Shown: in pieces, positions 7,793 to 15,689 of the stretch
Layout of the letters: each line of letters begins with the position of its first letter
Position numbering within the stretch: position 1 is the stretch's first letter
Virus record (IMG/VR): IMGVR_UViG_3300007754_000007
Span: 1-64,000 of that record
Source: a virus
Direction: 5' to 3' (one strand)
DNA length: 64,000 bases
Notes under the pieces: model-generated
Seen by the model: only the letters and a program-made list of their open reading frames with translations
Told to the model about the DNA's origin: nothing
Databases searched by the model: none
Made by a program: the position numbers and the translations under genes

Positions 7793-8122
7793 TTAGTCCG
7801 TCAACACTACCCGGTGCTGGTCGAAGAACTCCACCTCCTCCCGGACCCTCTTGACGACGGCGTCCACTGAGGTGTCCCAAGGGAAGGAGAACTCCCGAGG
7901 GTCTCCCAGGAAGCCCGAAAGGAGGACCCAGATACGGGGTCCCCGCAGGGGGTTCGAATTGAGTTCCATCCGGATTCGAGTCCGATTGATTCCCGCGAGC
8001 TCTCCGGTAGGGCCTGTGGAATATCCCGTGTAGCCCTTGCGGAGATCCCCTACCAAGCCCAGGACACGGGCTGCGTCCTTGCAGGTACGACGTGCTATCC
8101 TCTTGGGACTCTTCTTGCCCAT
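7793..8122 (-). CDS. Basic hypothetical protein
   Basis: 109 residues with a strongly basic N-terminus (KKSPKRIARRTCK) and a C-terminal acidic helix. GGAGGCCACC precedes the ATG. It lies between two tRNA genes on the same strand and may share their transcript. Function unknown. Confidence 0.7.
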   Translation of the reverse strand: MGKKSPKRIARRTCKDAARVLGLVGDLRKGYTGYSTGPTGELAGINRTRIRMELNSNPLRGPRIWVLLSGFLGDPREFSFPWDTSVDAVVKRVREEVEFFDQHRVVLTD

Positions 8123-8147
8123 GGTGGCCTCCGGCTTCCATTACGTC

Positions 8148-8300
8148 CTACGGGGAGAAAGGGAAGCCGTGGTACAGAAGGAGTCCTCCCCAGATGGCGC
8201 CGGACAACACCAACACGGTTGTCTCCCACACCCTTGGGGAGAGTTCCGTCATCAGGAAGTCGTCGAGGCGACGGAGCCAACGAGGAAGTGGTCTGTTCAT
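8148..8300 (-). CDS. Small single-pass membrane protein
   Basis: A 50-residue frame with a basic N-terminus (PLPRWLRRLDDF) and one hydrophobic segment (TTVLVLSGAIWGGLLLY) of about 18 residues, typical of a small phage membrane protein. It fills the gap between a tRNA and the gene at 8122. No good ribosome-binding site is visible, so the start may be the internal ATG at MTELSP. Confidence 0.55.
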   Translation of the reverse strand: MNRPLPRWLRRLDDFLMTELSPRVWETTVLVLSGAIWGGLLLYHGFPFSP

Positions 8301-8307
8301 GGGGAGA

Positions 8308-8381
8308 TGGGCCCGGGGAGATTCGAACTCCCGACCCTCCGCTTATGAGACGGGTGCTCTACACTACTGAGCTACAGGCCC
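8308..8381 (-). tRNA. tRNA with CAT anticodon (Met or Ile2)
   Basis: Complete cloverleaf with acceptor GGGCCTG/CGGGCCC, loop CTCATAA, T arm GGGAGTTCGAATCTCCC. CCA is not encoded. The anticodon stem has one imperfect pair. Its overall sequence is close to bacterial Met/Ile2 tRNAs; which amino acid it carries is undecided. Confidence 0.88.
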
Positions 8382-8394
8382 GTGGATTCCCTAC

Positions 8395-10335
8395 CTATTT
8401 GACCTCGCGGACCGTGGAGCGGGTCTGGGTCCTGGTCTCCTGCTGGAAGCCGTTGTCCGGGAGCATCGCTGTCATGGTCATGGCCTTTGCGGCCTCTACG
8501 ACGTCCCCCACGTAGGGTGTGAGGGCCTCCCGTAGCTCGTCACCGACCTCGATGAGCTCGCCGGTCAGCGCGTACTCGGAGCCCTGCTCCAGATATCCCC
8601 GAGAGACGCGGTCCTCGGAGAGAAAGCCCGCACCGAAGTGCATGGCGATGGGCCCAAGAGTCCGTGCCAACTTCTGGGCCGGTTCGGAGTCGATGACCTC
8701 GTCGCTGAACCCGAAGACCTTGAGGATCCGGGAACCTGCGGCGGTCGTCGCGCGGTTGATGGTCTTGGCCGCGGAGATCTTTCCCGCCAGCGCGCCCGCC
8801 CGCTTGACCATGTTGACGGTTCGATGGCCGGTGTCTCCCTCTTCGGAGGTTCCGGGGTTGTCAGTTTCGTCGTGGGTGCTCATGGGCGTCTCCGTTCGTT
8901 GGGGATGGGGGGCGTGGGTTAGCTCGGGTGGGATGCCGGGCTTCTCGAGATTCGTGCCTCGAGGCCACGTGAGGCACTCTCGGCGGCGCTTTCGGATCGC
9001 CGCCATCCTGGTGGGATAATCTCGATCCACCACGATGAGCATCCCATGGAGGTCCGGGTACGTGATTCCCATGTGCTCCTGAGCGATCAGGAGCCACTCC
9101 AGGTACGCGATTGACTCCCACACCGGGGGAGCGCCTTTTATGCGTAGCATAAGGGCCAGAAGGACCTCTTTCGGGGAGCGACTCACCGCGCGCCAGATAT
9201 CCTCTTCGCTCCCTACGTTCTCTCCAAGCGCGTAGAAGTGTCCTTCCAGAGGATCAAACCCGGCTCGGTAACCCCTACAGAGTAGAGTGGTGCCCTGGAG
9301 GACCCACCGGGGTTTTGCGGCTTCCTCGATCTCCGGGTCCTGAAGCTCCGCCGCGAGCCCCTCCAGCTCCGTCAAGAGCTTCTCCCTGAGGGGCTTCGGA
9401 ATGCTCGGCACTGGGAAGCCCAGACGACTGGTGGCGTCCTTGATCAGCCCCCGTTCGTGCGGGAACACGTTGGTCTCCCCGTCAGGGACGTGGCTGGCCC
9501 AGGTGTCGTTGGTGTCCGGGGACAGCACTCCCCCTACGATCATTGCCGGTTGGCCTCCAGATTTGGCGAGCTCGATCCCTCCCTCGCTCCGGCGACGCCA
9601 GCGCCAAGGGGTTTGCCGCCGCGCCTCTACCTTCTTGATTAGATTCTGGAAGGTGTTCTCTTCGAGGGGGACTTCAGGGCGGACACCCACGGCCTTGGCG
9701 AGACGCACACATACCCTTCGGATCTCCGCGATGGTATGTGACTCCACACGAATGAGCGGGAGAGCCTCCCAACTTCCTTCCCCTTCTACGGGGGCCGCGA
9801 AAAAGGCTGCCTCGAAGGTGTCGGATACGTCGTCGAACTCAATCTTCGCGAGGTGTTGGGAAGGGGCGTCTGGGAAAGTCGCCCACAGATAGAGGAGCGG
9901 GAGTTTGCAGACCCCCACGCCCCAGTGGCAACTCGACTCAGAGGCCCCAACGACAGCGTCCTTCTTGTTCACAGTCAGGTCTCCAGCCACTTCGAGGTTC
10001 TCAGGGTCCGCATCCGGACCTCTCCCTGCCTTCATGCTCTCATACACACGAAGATGTATCATCACCTGGTCGAGGATCTTCTGGCGCTTTCCGCATTCAA
10101 AGAGAGCCCACCTTTTGGTCCTCTCCAGGAAATCGTACCACTCATGGGTGACGATCACCTCCACACCCTCGTCGGGGAGATGATCCAGGAAGTCGCTCAG
10201 ATCTCTCCGGTAGCCTTTGGTGGTCACCCAACGGTCGGTGTCCTGGGTGTTGGAGACCACGGATGCGCAGACGGACAGGCAGTCCACAGTCAGGAGCGGG
10301 GGCTCCCCTGGAAAGGTCTTGACAGAGATGGCCAT
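8395..10335 (-). CDS. Large hypothetical protein, possible nested C-terminal product
   Basis: A 646-residue uninterrupted frame with no domain I recognise. Residues 1-480 are mixed alpha/beta; a Pro-rich linker leads to a C-terminal 163-residue helical segment. That segment begins with an ATG at 8883 preceded by ACGGAGACGCCC, so an independently translated C-terminal product is possible. The main start is 15 nt from a GGTAAA motif. The C-terminus ends just upstream of tRNA(CAT). Confidence 0.75.
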   Translation of the reverse strand: MAISVKTFPGEPPLLTVDCLSVCASVVSNTQDTDRWVTTKGYRRDLSDFLDHLPDEGVEVIVTHEWYDFLERTKRWALFECGKRQKILDQVMIHLRVYESMKAGRGPDADPENLEVAGDLTVNKKDAVVGASESSCHWGVGVCKLPLLYLWATFPDAPSQHLAKIEFDDVSDTFEAAFFAAPVEGEGSWEALPLIRVESHTIAEIRRVCVRLAKAVGVRPEVPLEENTFQNLIKKVEARRQTPWRWRRRSEGGIELAKSGGQPAMIVGGVLSPDTNDTWASHVPDGETNVFPHERGLIKDATSRLGFPVPSIPKPLREKLLTELEGLAAELQDPEIEEAAKPRWVLQGTTLLCRGYRAGFDPLEGHFYALGENVGSEEDIWRAVSRSPKEVLLALMLRIKGAPPVWESIAYLEWLLIAQEHMGITYPDLHGMLIVVDRDYPTRMAAIRKRRRECLTWPRGTNLEKPGIPPELTHAPHPQRTETPMSTHDETDNPGTSEEGDTGHRTVNMVKRAGALAGKISAAKTINRATTAAGSRILKVFGFSDEVIDSEPAQKLARTLGPIAMHFGAGFLSEDRVSRGYLEQGSEYALTGELIEVGDELREALTPYVGDVVEAAKAMTMTAMLPDNGFQQETRTQTRSTVREVK

Positions 10336-10418
10336 AGGAATGAGTTTACCGCCTGCTGGAACCGACGGAACTTCAGGGAGATCCGGGAACCAACCTATCG
10401 ATCAGCGCCGGGGCCTTG

Positions 10419-10730
10419 TCACTCATCGTCGTAACCTCCAGCTACCTCCCCGTGCCTCAGCCAGTACCGAAGCTCGGAACGGGTCGTGACCCAGCAAACC
10501 TCCTTGGAGGCAGGGATCGCGTTGGCCACCCCCTTGTCATCGACCATGAACAGGACCCCGGGGTCTGCCTTGATCTCCTGGAGAACCGTGTTCCCCTCTG
10601 CATCCTTGGAGTAGACCTTGAGGACGTCGACGAGAGTGTACTCGTTGGCCCCCCTCACCTTGGTGACCTTCCTCTCAAGAGGAACAAGGCCGGCGGGAAG
10701 GATCAGCTTGAAGGATTGCTTGAAAGGCAT
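10419..10730 (-). CDS. Hypothetical protein
   Basis: 103 residues with a beta-rich N-terminal half and a C-terminal acidic tail. The ATG at 10730 (MPFKQSF) has GGTGGAACC upstream and overlaps the 3' end of the preceding gene by 28 nt, so the longer upstream in-frame extension was rejected. Function unknown. Confidence 0.75.
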   Translation of the reverse strand: MPFKQSFKLILPAGLVPLERKVTKVRGANEYTLVDVLKVYSKDAEGNTVLQEIKADPGVLFMVDDKGVANAIPASKEVCWVTTRSELRYWLRHGEVAGGYDDE

Positions 10731-11140
10731 GGTTCCACCAGTTGTCCGCGGAGTTCCCAGTTGAGAGGGGCTTGGGTCAGGTCTCCCAGTCTTACCTTCC
10801 TCCCCAAACGTCTCTCGAAGCAGAGCAGGCAGGCGTGGCCATCCTCTGGGTAGACGTGCTCCCAAAGCCAGTCATGAACCATGAATCCCCGGAAGTCATG
10901 GTCCCCGCAGTCCTGACACAGGAACGCCAGGGTGAAGAACGTGAGCCCGCTTTGGGTCTTGAGGTTCTTCTCGAACCGACCAGGGATCCCTGGGATCCAA
11001 GGAGCCTCTGCCAGCTGGTCCTGGACTCCTGGGAACGTCTCGTTGAACTCATCGGCCTCGTCCCGCATCCTGTAGTAGGTGTGAACTGCGGCTCCTCGGA
11101 CGTAGACACACCAACCGATCTTGGAATCTGGGGAGTCCAT
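10703..11140 (-). CDS. Zinc-binding phage protein of unknown function
   Basis: 145 residues with a CxxC pair (CQDCGD), a HDWLWEHV segment, a second pair (CLLCFERRLGR) and a terminal segment LTQAPLNWEL. The combination HDWLW...CLxCxxRRLGR...DxxxAPxN is a pattern I know from small phage proteins that are annotated only as hypothetical. A zinc site formed by the four Cys is likely. It is transcribed with the gene at 10419 and lies directly upstream of it. Confidence 0.8.
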   Translation of the reverse strand: MDSPDSKIGWCVYVRGAAVHTYYRMRDEADEFNETFPGVQDQLAEAPWIPGIPGRFEKNLKTQSGLTFFTLAFLCQDCGDHDFRGFMVHDWLWEHVYPEDGHACLLCFERRLGRKVRLGDLTQAPLNWELRGQLVEPCLSSNPSS

Positions 11141-11159
11141 ACAAGACCCTTGTAGGTAG

Positions 11160-11233
11160 CGCCCCCACCAGGACTCGAACCTGGAACCTCGGGATTAGGA
11201 ATCCCGCGCGCTATCCGGTTGCGCTATGGGGGC
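11160..11233 (-). tRNA. tRNA-Arg (CCT)
   Basis: Complete cloverleaf with perfect acceptor stem GCCCCCA/TGGGGGC, anticodon arm CGGGA-TTCCTAA-TCCCG and T arm CCAGGTTCGAGTCCTGG. CCA not encoded. Confidence 0.93.
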
Positions 11234-11241
11234 AGAAGTTG

Positions 11242-11550
11242 TCAGACCCACTGGCGGCCGGAACGGGATCTCCGATTCCGACGCAGGGAGGGATAGACCT
11301 TGTGGGGGTATCCAATGTTGGGCCCGTATCCTCGGGTGAGTTCTCCAATAGAGACCCAAGGCTCGGGGATCGACATGCAGTAGTGGGTCTTCTTCTTGGA
11401 GATCCAGTGACGCCGGGTTGTGGGCCCCTCCGCGAAGACGACTCCATCCTCGAGGGAGAGCTTCTCCGCGACTCCGGAGTGATGCCATCGAACCCAGCCG
11501 TTCCGCCGGGCGACCTCAACCAGTTCTGCGTGGCCTGTGTTGTGGGGCAT
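11242..11550 (-). CDS. Basic hypothetical protein
   Basis: 102 residues, basic at both ends (C-terminus RRNRRSRSGRQW), with several His and Trp. GAGAGGTAGAG precedes the ATG. It lies between tRNA-Gln and tRNA-Arg with short spacers, suggesting cotranscription. The basic tail suggests nucleic-acid binding; no family recognised. Confidence 0.7.
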   Translation of the reverse strand: MPHNTGHAELVEVARRNGWVRWHHSGVAEKLSLEDGVVFAEGPTTRRHWISKKKTHYCMSIPEPWVSIGELTRGYGPNIGYPHKVYPSLRRNRRSRSGRQWV

Positions 11551-11573
11551 CTCTACCTCTCGAAAGGAAGGTG

Positions 11574-11648
11574 TGGAAGGGGTGACAGGGCTCGAACCTG
11601 TAAATCCGGTTCCAAAGACCGGTGTTTTGCCGATTAGACTACACCCCC
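11574..11648 (-). tRNA. tRNA-Gln (TTG)
   Basis: Cloverleaf with anticodon arm CCGGT-CTTTGGA-ACCGG and T arm ACAGGTTCGAGCCCTGT. The first acceptor pair is a weak G-U, in line with the weak 1-72 pair typical of Gln tRNAs. CCA is encoded. Confidence 0.92.
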
Positions 11649-11655
11649 ATGTTAT

Positions 11656-12099
11656 TCAGGAAGCCGCCTTCTTCTCGGAGGCCTCCCAGTAGCCGAGGGC
11701 CACGAGCCGCTCGTGGATCATGCCCATCCGGTGCCTCTGGCGACGGCCCCTCCCGAGGGCATCCCCGCTGTGGCACTCCTTGGCCTTCTCCGGGTCGAGC
11801 TTGCGCAGGACGACGTAGGCCAGGTCTCCGAAGTCGACGTACTCGCGCCAGGGGGTGGACATGGACGCCACGGTCCCTCCAAGCTCCTGGGCGCTGCTGT
11901 AGTGGCCCTCATCGATGTAGAGACGGCCGAGGGGCTTCTCGTCCTCAACCTTCCCCACGTAGAGGGTGGTGGTCGTACGCTCGGCCAGGACGACCAGGTA
12001 GTCGCCGTCGCGTCGCGCGCCGCAGCCGAGGGAGAACAGGACCGCACGGGCCTGATCGTAGGAGACGACCTGTCCGCCGGGGGAGAGCTTGTGTTCCAT
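11656..12099 (-). CDS. Hypothetical protein
   Basis: 147 residues. The start MEHKLSPGG has CGGAGG upstream and a CGTAACA motif 20 nt further up. The C-terminus is basic and helical (GRGRRQRHRMG...). No family recognised. Longer in-frame starts overlap the neighbouring gene's regulatory region and were rejected. Confidence 0.75.
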   Translation of the reverse strand: MEHKLSPGGQVVSYDQARAVLFSLGCGARRDGDYLVVLAERTTTTLYVGKVEDEKPLGRLYIDEGHYSSAQELGGTVASMSTPWREYVDFGDLAYVVLRKLDPEKAKECHSGDALGRGRRQRHRMGMIHERLVALGYWEASEKKAAS

Positions 12100-12146
12100 T
12101 TTGAGTACCTCCGAGCGTGTTACGCCCTGGAGATCTCTTGGGAAAC

Positions 12147-12695
12147 TCAGCCGGGGGCCCAAATGTAGCGGGCCTTGGGGTCCTCGATGATCACGCCCTT
12201 GTCGCCGATGTCCACTGTGAAGCCTCTGCTCTCGAGGATCTTGAGAGCCGCGTCCACTTCAGGGGTCTCGGGAAGGTCGTCGAAGGCAATGACCATCCCG
12301 GTGATGTTCTCACCCTTCTGGTTCTGATGGCTGATCGGGGTCGTGTACCCTCGGAACCGGGGAGCGCCAGCTCCTGCCAAGGCACGTCCCAGTTCCTTTT
12401 CGAGGCTGTCCCTCACTCGTTGCTCGAACCGGAAGACCGAATCTCCGGAGAGGGTAGGGACCCCGTTCCCGTTGATTGACTTCCCGTCCTCGAAGTCGTG
12501 CTCGATGCAGATGTCGGGCTCCGCCCAAACGAGGATTCGGAACTCTCGACCCCCGAAGCGCGGAGGGAGGTCCAGGATGATGCCGGGGCGCCAGAGGATG
12601 GTGTTGTCAAGGAATCCGTTCGGGAATCGACGACGACAGCGAGCCAGGATTCGGTTCCCAGGTTGGGCCCAGGCTTCTATGAAACGGGGGCTCAT
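12147..12695 (-). CDS. Hypothetical protein
   Basis: 182 residues from an ATG that overlaps the stop of the upstream gene (ATGA). Mixed alpha/beta with an early Arg-rich helix (ARCRRRF) and a beta-rich middle. It is the last of a run of three overlapping genes (13077 to 12147). Function unknown. Confidence 0.75.
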   Translation of the reverse strand: MSPRFIEAWAQPGNRILARCRRRFPNGFLDNTILWRPGIILDLPPRFGGREFRILVWAEPDICIEHDFEDGKSINGNGVPTLSGDSVFRFEQRVRDSLEKELGRALAGAGAPRFRGYTTPISHQNQKGENITGMVIAFDDLPETPEVDAALKILESRGFTVDIGDKGVIIEDPKARYIWAPG

Positions 12696-12883
12696 ACTTC
12701 CATCCAGCACTTGGTTCGACACCGAAGACAGCAGTTGCAGTGGGGAGAGCTATCTGCCCCGGGGAACACGTCAGCCAGGGGGCACCTCTGCATCCCTTCG
12801 CCGAGCTTGCCACATTTACAGAGGAGCTTGGGAGGCACGTGCTCGATGAGCTTGGATCTCTTGAGGTGCTTCTTTCCTGCCAT
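12692..12883 (-). CDS. Small Cys-rich zinc-finger-like protein
   Basis: 63 residues with a basic N-terminus (MAGKKHLKRSK) and eight Cys plus His in CKCGK, RCPL, HCNCCLRCRTKC. This is consistent with a small zinc-binding protein. Coupled to both neighbours: TGATG overlap at its start and ATGA at its end. Confidence 0.75.
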   Translation of the reverse strand: MAGKKHLKRSKLIEHVPPKLLCKCGKLGEGMQRCPLADVFPGADSSPHCNCCLRCRTKCWMEV

Positions 12884-13077
12884 CAGCGACTCCTCTTCCG
12901 GAAACGAGACTCTCCAGTCAGATCCCGGAGAGCGCTGTCGAGATCCTTGTGTCGCCTCCCGGTCTGGGGGTCGCGGACCCCATTGCGGGTGAGGCGCAGC
13001 TGCCGAGTCTTCCCGGAGCGTCGGAGGGTCCAACCGTTCCGGCGCTTGGTGACTTGGTTCTTCGGCGCGCGGTCCAT
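12883..13077 (-). CDS. Small, highly basic protein
   Basis: 64 residues with about a third Arg/Lys, spread over the whole length, suggesting binding to nucleic acid. GGGAGAGTCT precedes the ATG. First of three overlapping genes. No family recognised. Confidence 0.7.
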   Translation of the reverse strand: MDRAPKNQVTKRRNGWTLRRSGKTRQLRLTRNGVRDPQTGRRHKDLDSALRDLTGESRFRKRSR

Positions 13078-13110
13078 AGACTCTCCCGGGAGTTCCCCCC
13101 TCGGAACCTT

Positions 13111-13257
13111 CTACCAGGATCCTATCGGCAAAGGGGGCCTGCCGCAGACCACTATATTGCGTCCATCATGGAACCCTTGGGGTGCGGCCCACACAACATG
13201 GCTTGGGATGGCTGCGTGTCTGCCGCAGACATAGGGATACAACAGGCCGCACTCCAC
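13111..13257 (-). CDS. Possible small Cys/His protein
   Basis: A 48-codon frame from a GTG with protein-like content (ECGLLYPYVCGRH and later VVCGRPPLP). Three Cys and two His hint at a metal site. It fills an otherwise empty 190-nt gap between minus-strand genes, but the ribosome-binding site is poor. Confidence 0.4.
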   Translation of the reverse strand: MECGLLYPYVCGRHAAIPSHVVWAAPQGFHDGRNIVVCGRPPLPIGSW

Positions 13258-13266
13258 ACTACCGTG

Positions 13267-13533
13267 TCAGACGTCAGTGTGCTTCCGCCACTTCATCCAC
13301 ATCCGCTCTTTCTCGCGAACATCCTGCGGGGACTTCCGAATCCCGGATACGCTCATGACCCGCCACACCTCAGGGAAGATCTCCTTGGTATGGGGGCTCT
13401 TCAAGGAGAGTTGAGTCCCGACTCGGATCTCAACCCCCTTGTGGGACTCGGGAAGCCAGCTGGCTGTGAACGCTCTGCCTGTATCGGTCTCCCGCTCCAG
13501 GTGGCAGAACCTGTAGAAAACGTCCTTGGCCAT
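13267..13533 (-). CDS. Small basic hypothetical protein
   Basis: 88 residues starting MAKDVFYRF with a strong GAGGAGTAGG ribosome-binding site placed across the stop of the upstream gene. Beta-rich N-terminus, helical charged C-terminus. The longer frame to 13599 is Arg-only and lies inside the neighbouring gene. Function unknown. Confidence 0.75.
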   Translation of the reverse strand: MAKDVFYRFCHLERETDTGRAFTASWLPESHKGVEIRVGTQLSLKSPHTKEIFPEVWRVMSVSGIRKSPQDVREKERMWMKWRKHTDV

Positions 13534-13534
13534 C

Positions 13535-13783
13535 CTACTCCTCGGGGGTCGCCGCGACCTCTTCCGATTCTTCGAGGTCCTGGGCTTCCTGCCACGCAAG
13601 ATACCGGGAGTGCACCCTCGGGGGGCAGTGACCTGCTTGGACTGCTTCCTCTATGGTCTCAATGGGCAGCAAGGAGGGCCTTCCTGCGAGCTCTGTCTCG
13701 TAGACTTCCATGGGGGGCTGGACCCACCCATCGGGGACAGCCCCTACCTCACCAAGATGGAGATCCACTCCGTAGGCCAGCAC
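13535..13783 (-). CDS. Small acidic hypothetical protein
   Basis: 82 residues from a GTG; the coding-like frame continues about a dozen codons upstream (TFGSFSAVL) to a stop near 13826, so a CTG or other start is possible. The C-terminus is very acidic. Its stop codon is part of the ribosome-binding site of the next gene. Confidence 0.6.
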   Translation of the reverse strand: MLAYGVDLHLGEVGAVPDGWVQPPMEVYETELAGRPSLLPIETIEEAVQAGHCPPRVHSRYLAWQEAQDLEESEEVAATPEE

Positions 13784-13859
13784 AGCCGAGAAGCTGCCGA
13801 AAGTTCTCTGAACCAGCCATCAGGGCCTCCGGGTGCGAGAACCCTGAGGGATAGCCTGT

Positions 13860-14465
13860 CTACGCGGCGCGGCTCCGTGCCTTGTGTCGCGCTCGAGCGT
13901 TCCGGTTGGAACATCCCCGGCTGCAGTACTTGCTGGAGGCCCTGGGAGGGTCCCCACAGTCCTTCCACGCGCAGGTCGGGGTAGCGGCTACCCACTCCGC
14001 GAAGTCGTTCCCAAGGGCCTCCAGAGTTCTCCCCAAGGCCCTTTCCTGCTCTCCTCTCCAGTAGGAGTAGTTGTAGGAGATCTCCTCCAGGATTTTCCCG
14101 AAGATACGGGCCTGGGCCTCCCATCGCGCTCTCTTCATCTGCCAGGCAGAGAACCCCGTGCAGAACTTGCGGATGCTATGTCCTGCTGTGGAGAGAGCTT
14201 TCCGCCTCCACTCTGAGAATCCTGCGCAGAGTGCTTCGATGGCACTCCCTGCTGCCTCCTTCTCCGCCTCCTCTCGGTGGTTGGAGTCCTGGAGCTTCTG
14301 TCGCAGCACCGCTTCCTTGATCTTGTCCTCTCCGTGCAGCTGCCAGCCACATCCCGAACAGGACAGGAACATGTAGCCCCACCGGAGGTCCTTGTCGGCG
14401 ACCACTCGGGTTGAGCCACACTTCTCACATCTGAACTTGAACACTATCCAAGGGCCTCCATACAT
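13860..14465 (-). CDS. Protein with two zinc-binding ends
   Basis: 201 residues. The N-terminus has a zinc ribbon (CEKCGS...CSGCGW), the middle is a long helix rich in W, K, R and E, and the C-terminus has a second Cys cluster (CAWKDCGD...YCSRGC) followed by a basic tail. A C-terminal CxxxC...YCSxxC cluster is seen in several nucleic-acid-binding proteins. A GTG at 14444 with GGAGG ten nt upstream is an alternative start. Function unknown. Confidence 0.7.
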   Translation of the reverse strand: MYGGPWIVFKFRCEKCGSTRVVADKDLRWGYMFLSCSGCGWQLHGEDKIKEAVLRQKLQDSNHREEAEKEAAGSAIEALCAGFSEWRRKALSTAGHSIRKFCTGFSAWQMKRARWEAQARIFGKILEEISYNYSYWRGEQERALGRTLEALGNDFAEWVAATPTCAWKDCGDPPRASSKYCSRGCSNRNARARHKARSRAA

Positions 14466-14550
14466 GGCCCCTTGCAGGAACTCAAGTCTCGTTGAGAATC
14501 TCCAGCCTCAGGACCGAACACCCGTATTACCGCGTCCTGCCCCCCTTCCG

Positions 14551-14854
14551 CTACTTGTATGCAGAGGCGCGAAGTCTTCTCTCCCACTCCTCTGCCCACT
14601 CTTCGCCGTAGATGTCGGTGACCGCTCTCCGGAGCTTGATGAAGGTTCGGTCTGGCTTCCAGCCCTGTTTCATGGCTGAAGACCAGAAATCAAGCCAGTC
14701 TACTACTCCTCCTCGGTCGTTGATGATGGAGATCAGGACTTCGATAGGAACTCCCCGTTCGTCTATGAACCGGAAGCATCCGCCGATTACATCCCGACCG
14801 TCTTCGGTCTCACCTGTTTTCCGAAGCCGTAGCCCCGGACCTCCGCTTGCCCAT
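14551..14854 (-). pseudogene. Hypothetical protein gene with an apparent 1-nt frameshift
   Basis: An ATG at 14854 with CAGGAGAATACC upstream opens a frame (MGKRRSGATASE) that stops after 14 codons. Removing one base from the A4 run (T4 on the plus strand at 14817-14820) joins it to an 85-codon coding-like frame ending at 14551 with FRFIDERGVPIEV and a basic/acidic C-terminal helix. The downstream frame has no credible start of its own. This may be a real inactivating indel, a sequence error, or frameshifting during expression. Family not recognised. Confidence 0.55.
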
Positions 14855-14901
14855 GGTATTCTCCTGGGTATGATGGTTGACGTAACTGGGGGATCCAAAC
14901 A

Positions 14902-15234
14902 ATGTCGGATCTGGAAAAGGTTGGAGAGTTCGTCGCTATCGCCCCTCTGGGGAGTTGCGTGCTCTCGGATGCGTTCGCCTCGATCAAGGCTCGGGGCGAA
15001 CAGGTCGAGTCGGTGAGTCTACACCCAGTGGACTACGCTGATCTCCTGAGCATGGGGGGTCCTGTGTTTCTGAGCCACGCTCTCACTGTCGATGAGCAGT
15101 CGGAGATGCTCGAAACCGGGGTCTGGACCAAGCCGATCTGGGGTGCCAAGGTCGAAGAGAGCCTGGAGGAAACACCGGGCGTCGTCGTGGTCGAAGGGAT
15201 CACGACGTTCGCGGAGATCCACGTCACCCGTTAG
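14902..15234 (+). CDS. Hypothetical protein
   Basis: 110 residues, mixed alpha/beta, acidic. CGTAAC lies 16 nt upstream of the ATG, but the ribosome-binding site is weak (GGGGGATCC). It is divergent from the frameshifted gene at 14854 and overlaps the end of the next minus-strand gene by 4 nt. No family recognised. Confidence 0.75.
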   Translation: MSDLEKVGEFVAIAPLGSCVLSDAFASIKARGEQVESVSLHPVDYADLLSMGGPVFLSHALTVDEQSEMLETGVWTKPIWGAKVEESLEETPGVVVVEGITTFAEIHVTR

Positions 15235-15669
15235 ACCAGGGAGACCTTCAGGTCCTCCTCCTGCGTTTTCCGGGCAACCTCGATAGCCGCTTCCTCGACA
15301 GAGAATCCGGCCCTGAGCAGACCAGGGATCGGAATGGTAGTCACCCCCCGGAACCCGATGTACTTCTGGTCGCGCAGGATCTTCGCTGCTACTGCGCAGA
15401 CGAGGTTCTCGTAGTCCTGGTATCGTTGAGCTTCCGAGGTCACGAACGGTCTCCCAGGGATCTCTGAAGGGCCTGCTTCCAGGATCGAGGGAGATCCTGG
15501 AACGAGGGAGATCCTGGAACGAGAACGGAAAGCTCTGGGGGCAGCTAACACACCAGAACCCGTCGGGGATGACCCCAGCCTGCCAGACGTAGTCGTAGGT
15601 TCGGTACTCCCCTGTCGTGTTGCAGTGAGGGCAGGTTGCCGGAAGGCGTCCAGCGAGTAATCGTGGCAT
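15231..15669 (-). pseudogene. Zinc-ribbon protein gene split by a 17-bp tandem repeat
   Basis: From the ATG at 15669 the first frame encodes a zinc ribbon (CPHCNTTGEYRTYDY then WCVSCPQSFPFS). After a tandem 17-bp repeat (15487-15520) the coding-like signal moves to another frame, which ends at 15231 with QDYENLVCAVAAKILRDQK and similar. With two repeat copies the frames do not match; with three copies, or none, they would be in frame. So the gene is disrupted, or it switches by repeat-number change. A GGTAAA motif lies 13 nt upstream of the start. Confidence 0.6.
15487..15520. repeat. Two exact tandem copies of a 17-bp unit inside a gene
   Basis: The unit GAGGGAGATCCTGGAAC occurs twice in direct succession, followed by GAG, the start of a third copy. 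As 17 is not a multiple of 3, each gain or loss of a copy changes the reading frame of the gene at 15231-15669. Confidence 0.85.
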
Positions 15670-15689
15670 GCGCGACTTTACCGGGTCCT

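Noticed and set aside
8308-8381. Calling this tRNA initiator Met
   Set aside because: It lacks the initiator D-arm and anticodon-stem features; the initiator-type tRNA is at 23533-23606.
12949-13854. Plus-strand frame of 301 codons
   Set aside because: It crosses several minus-strand genes with good starts and ribosome-binding sites.
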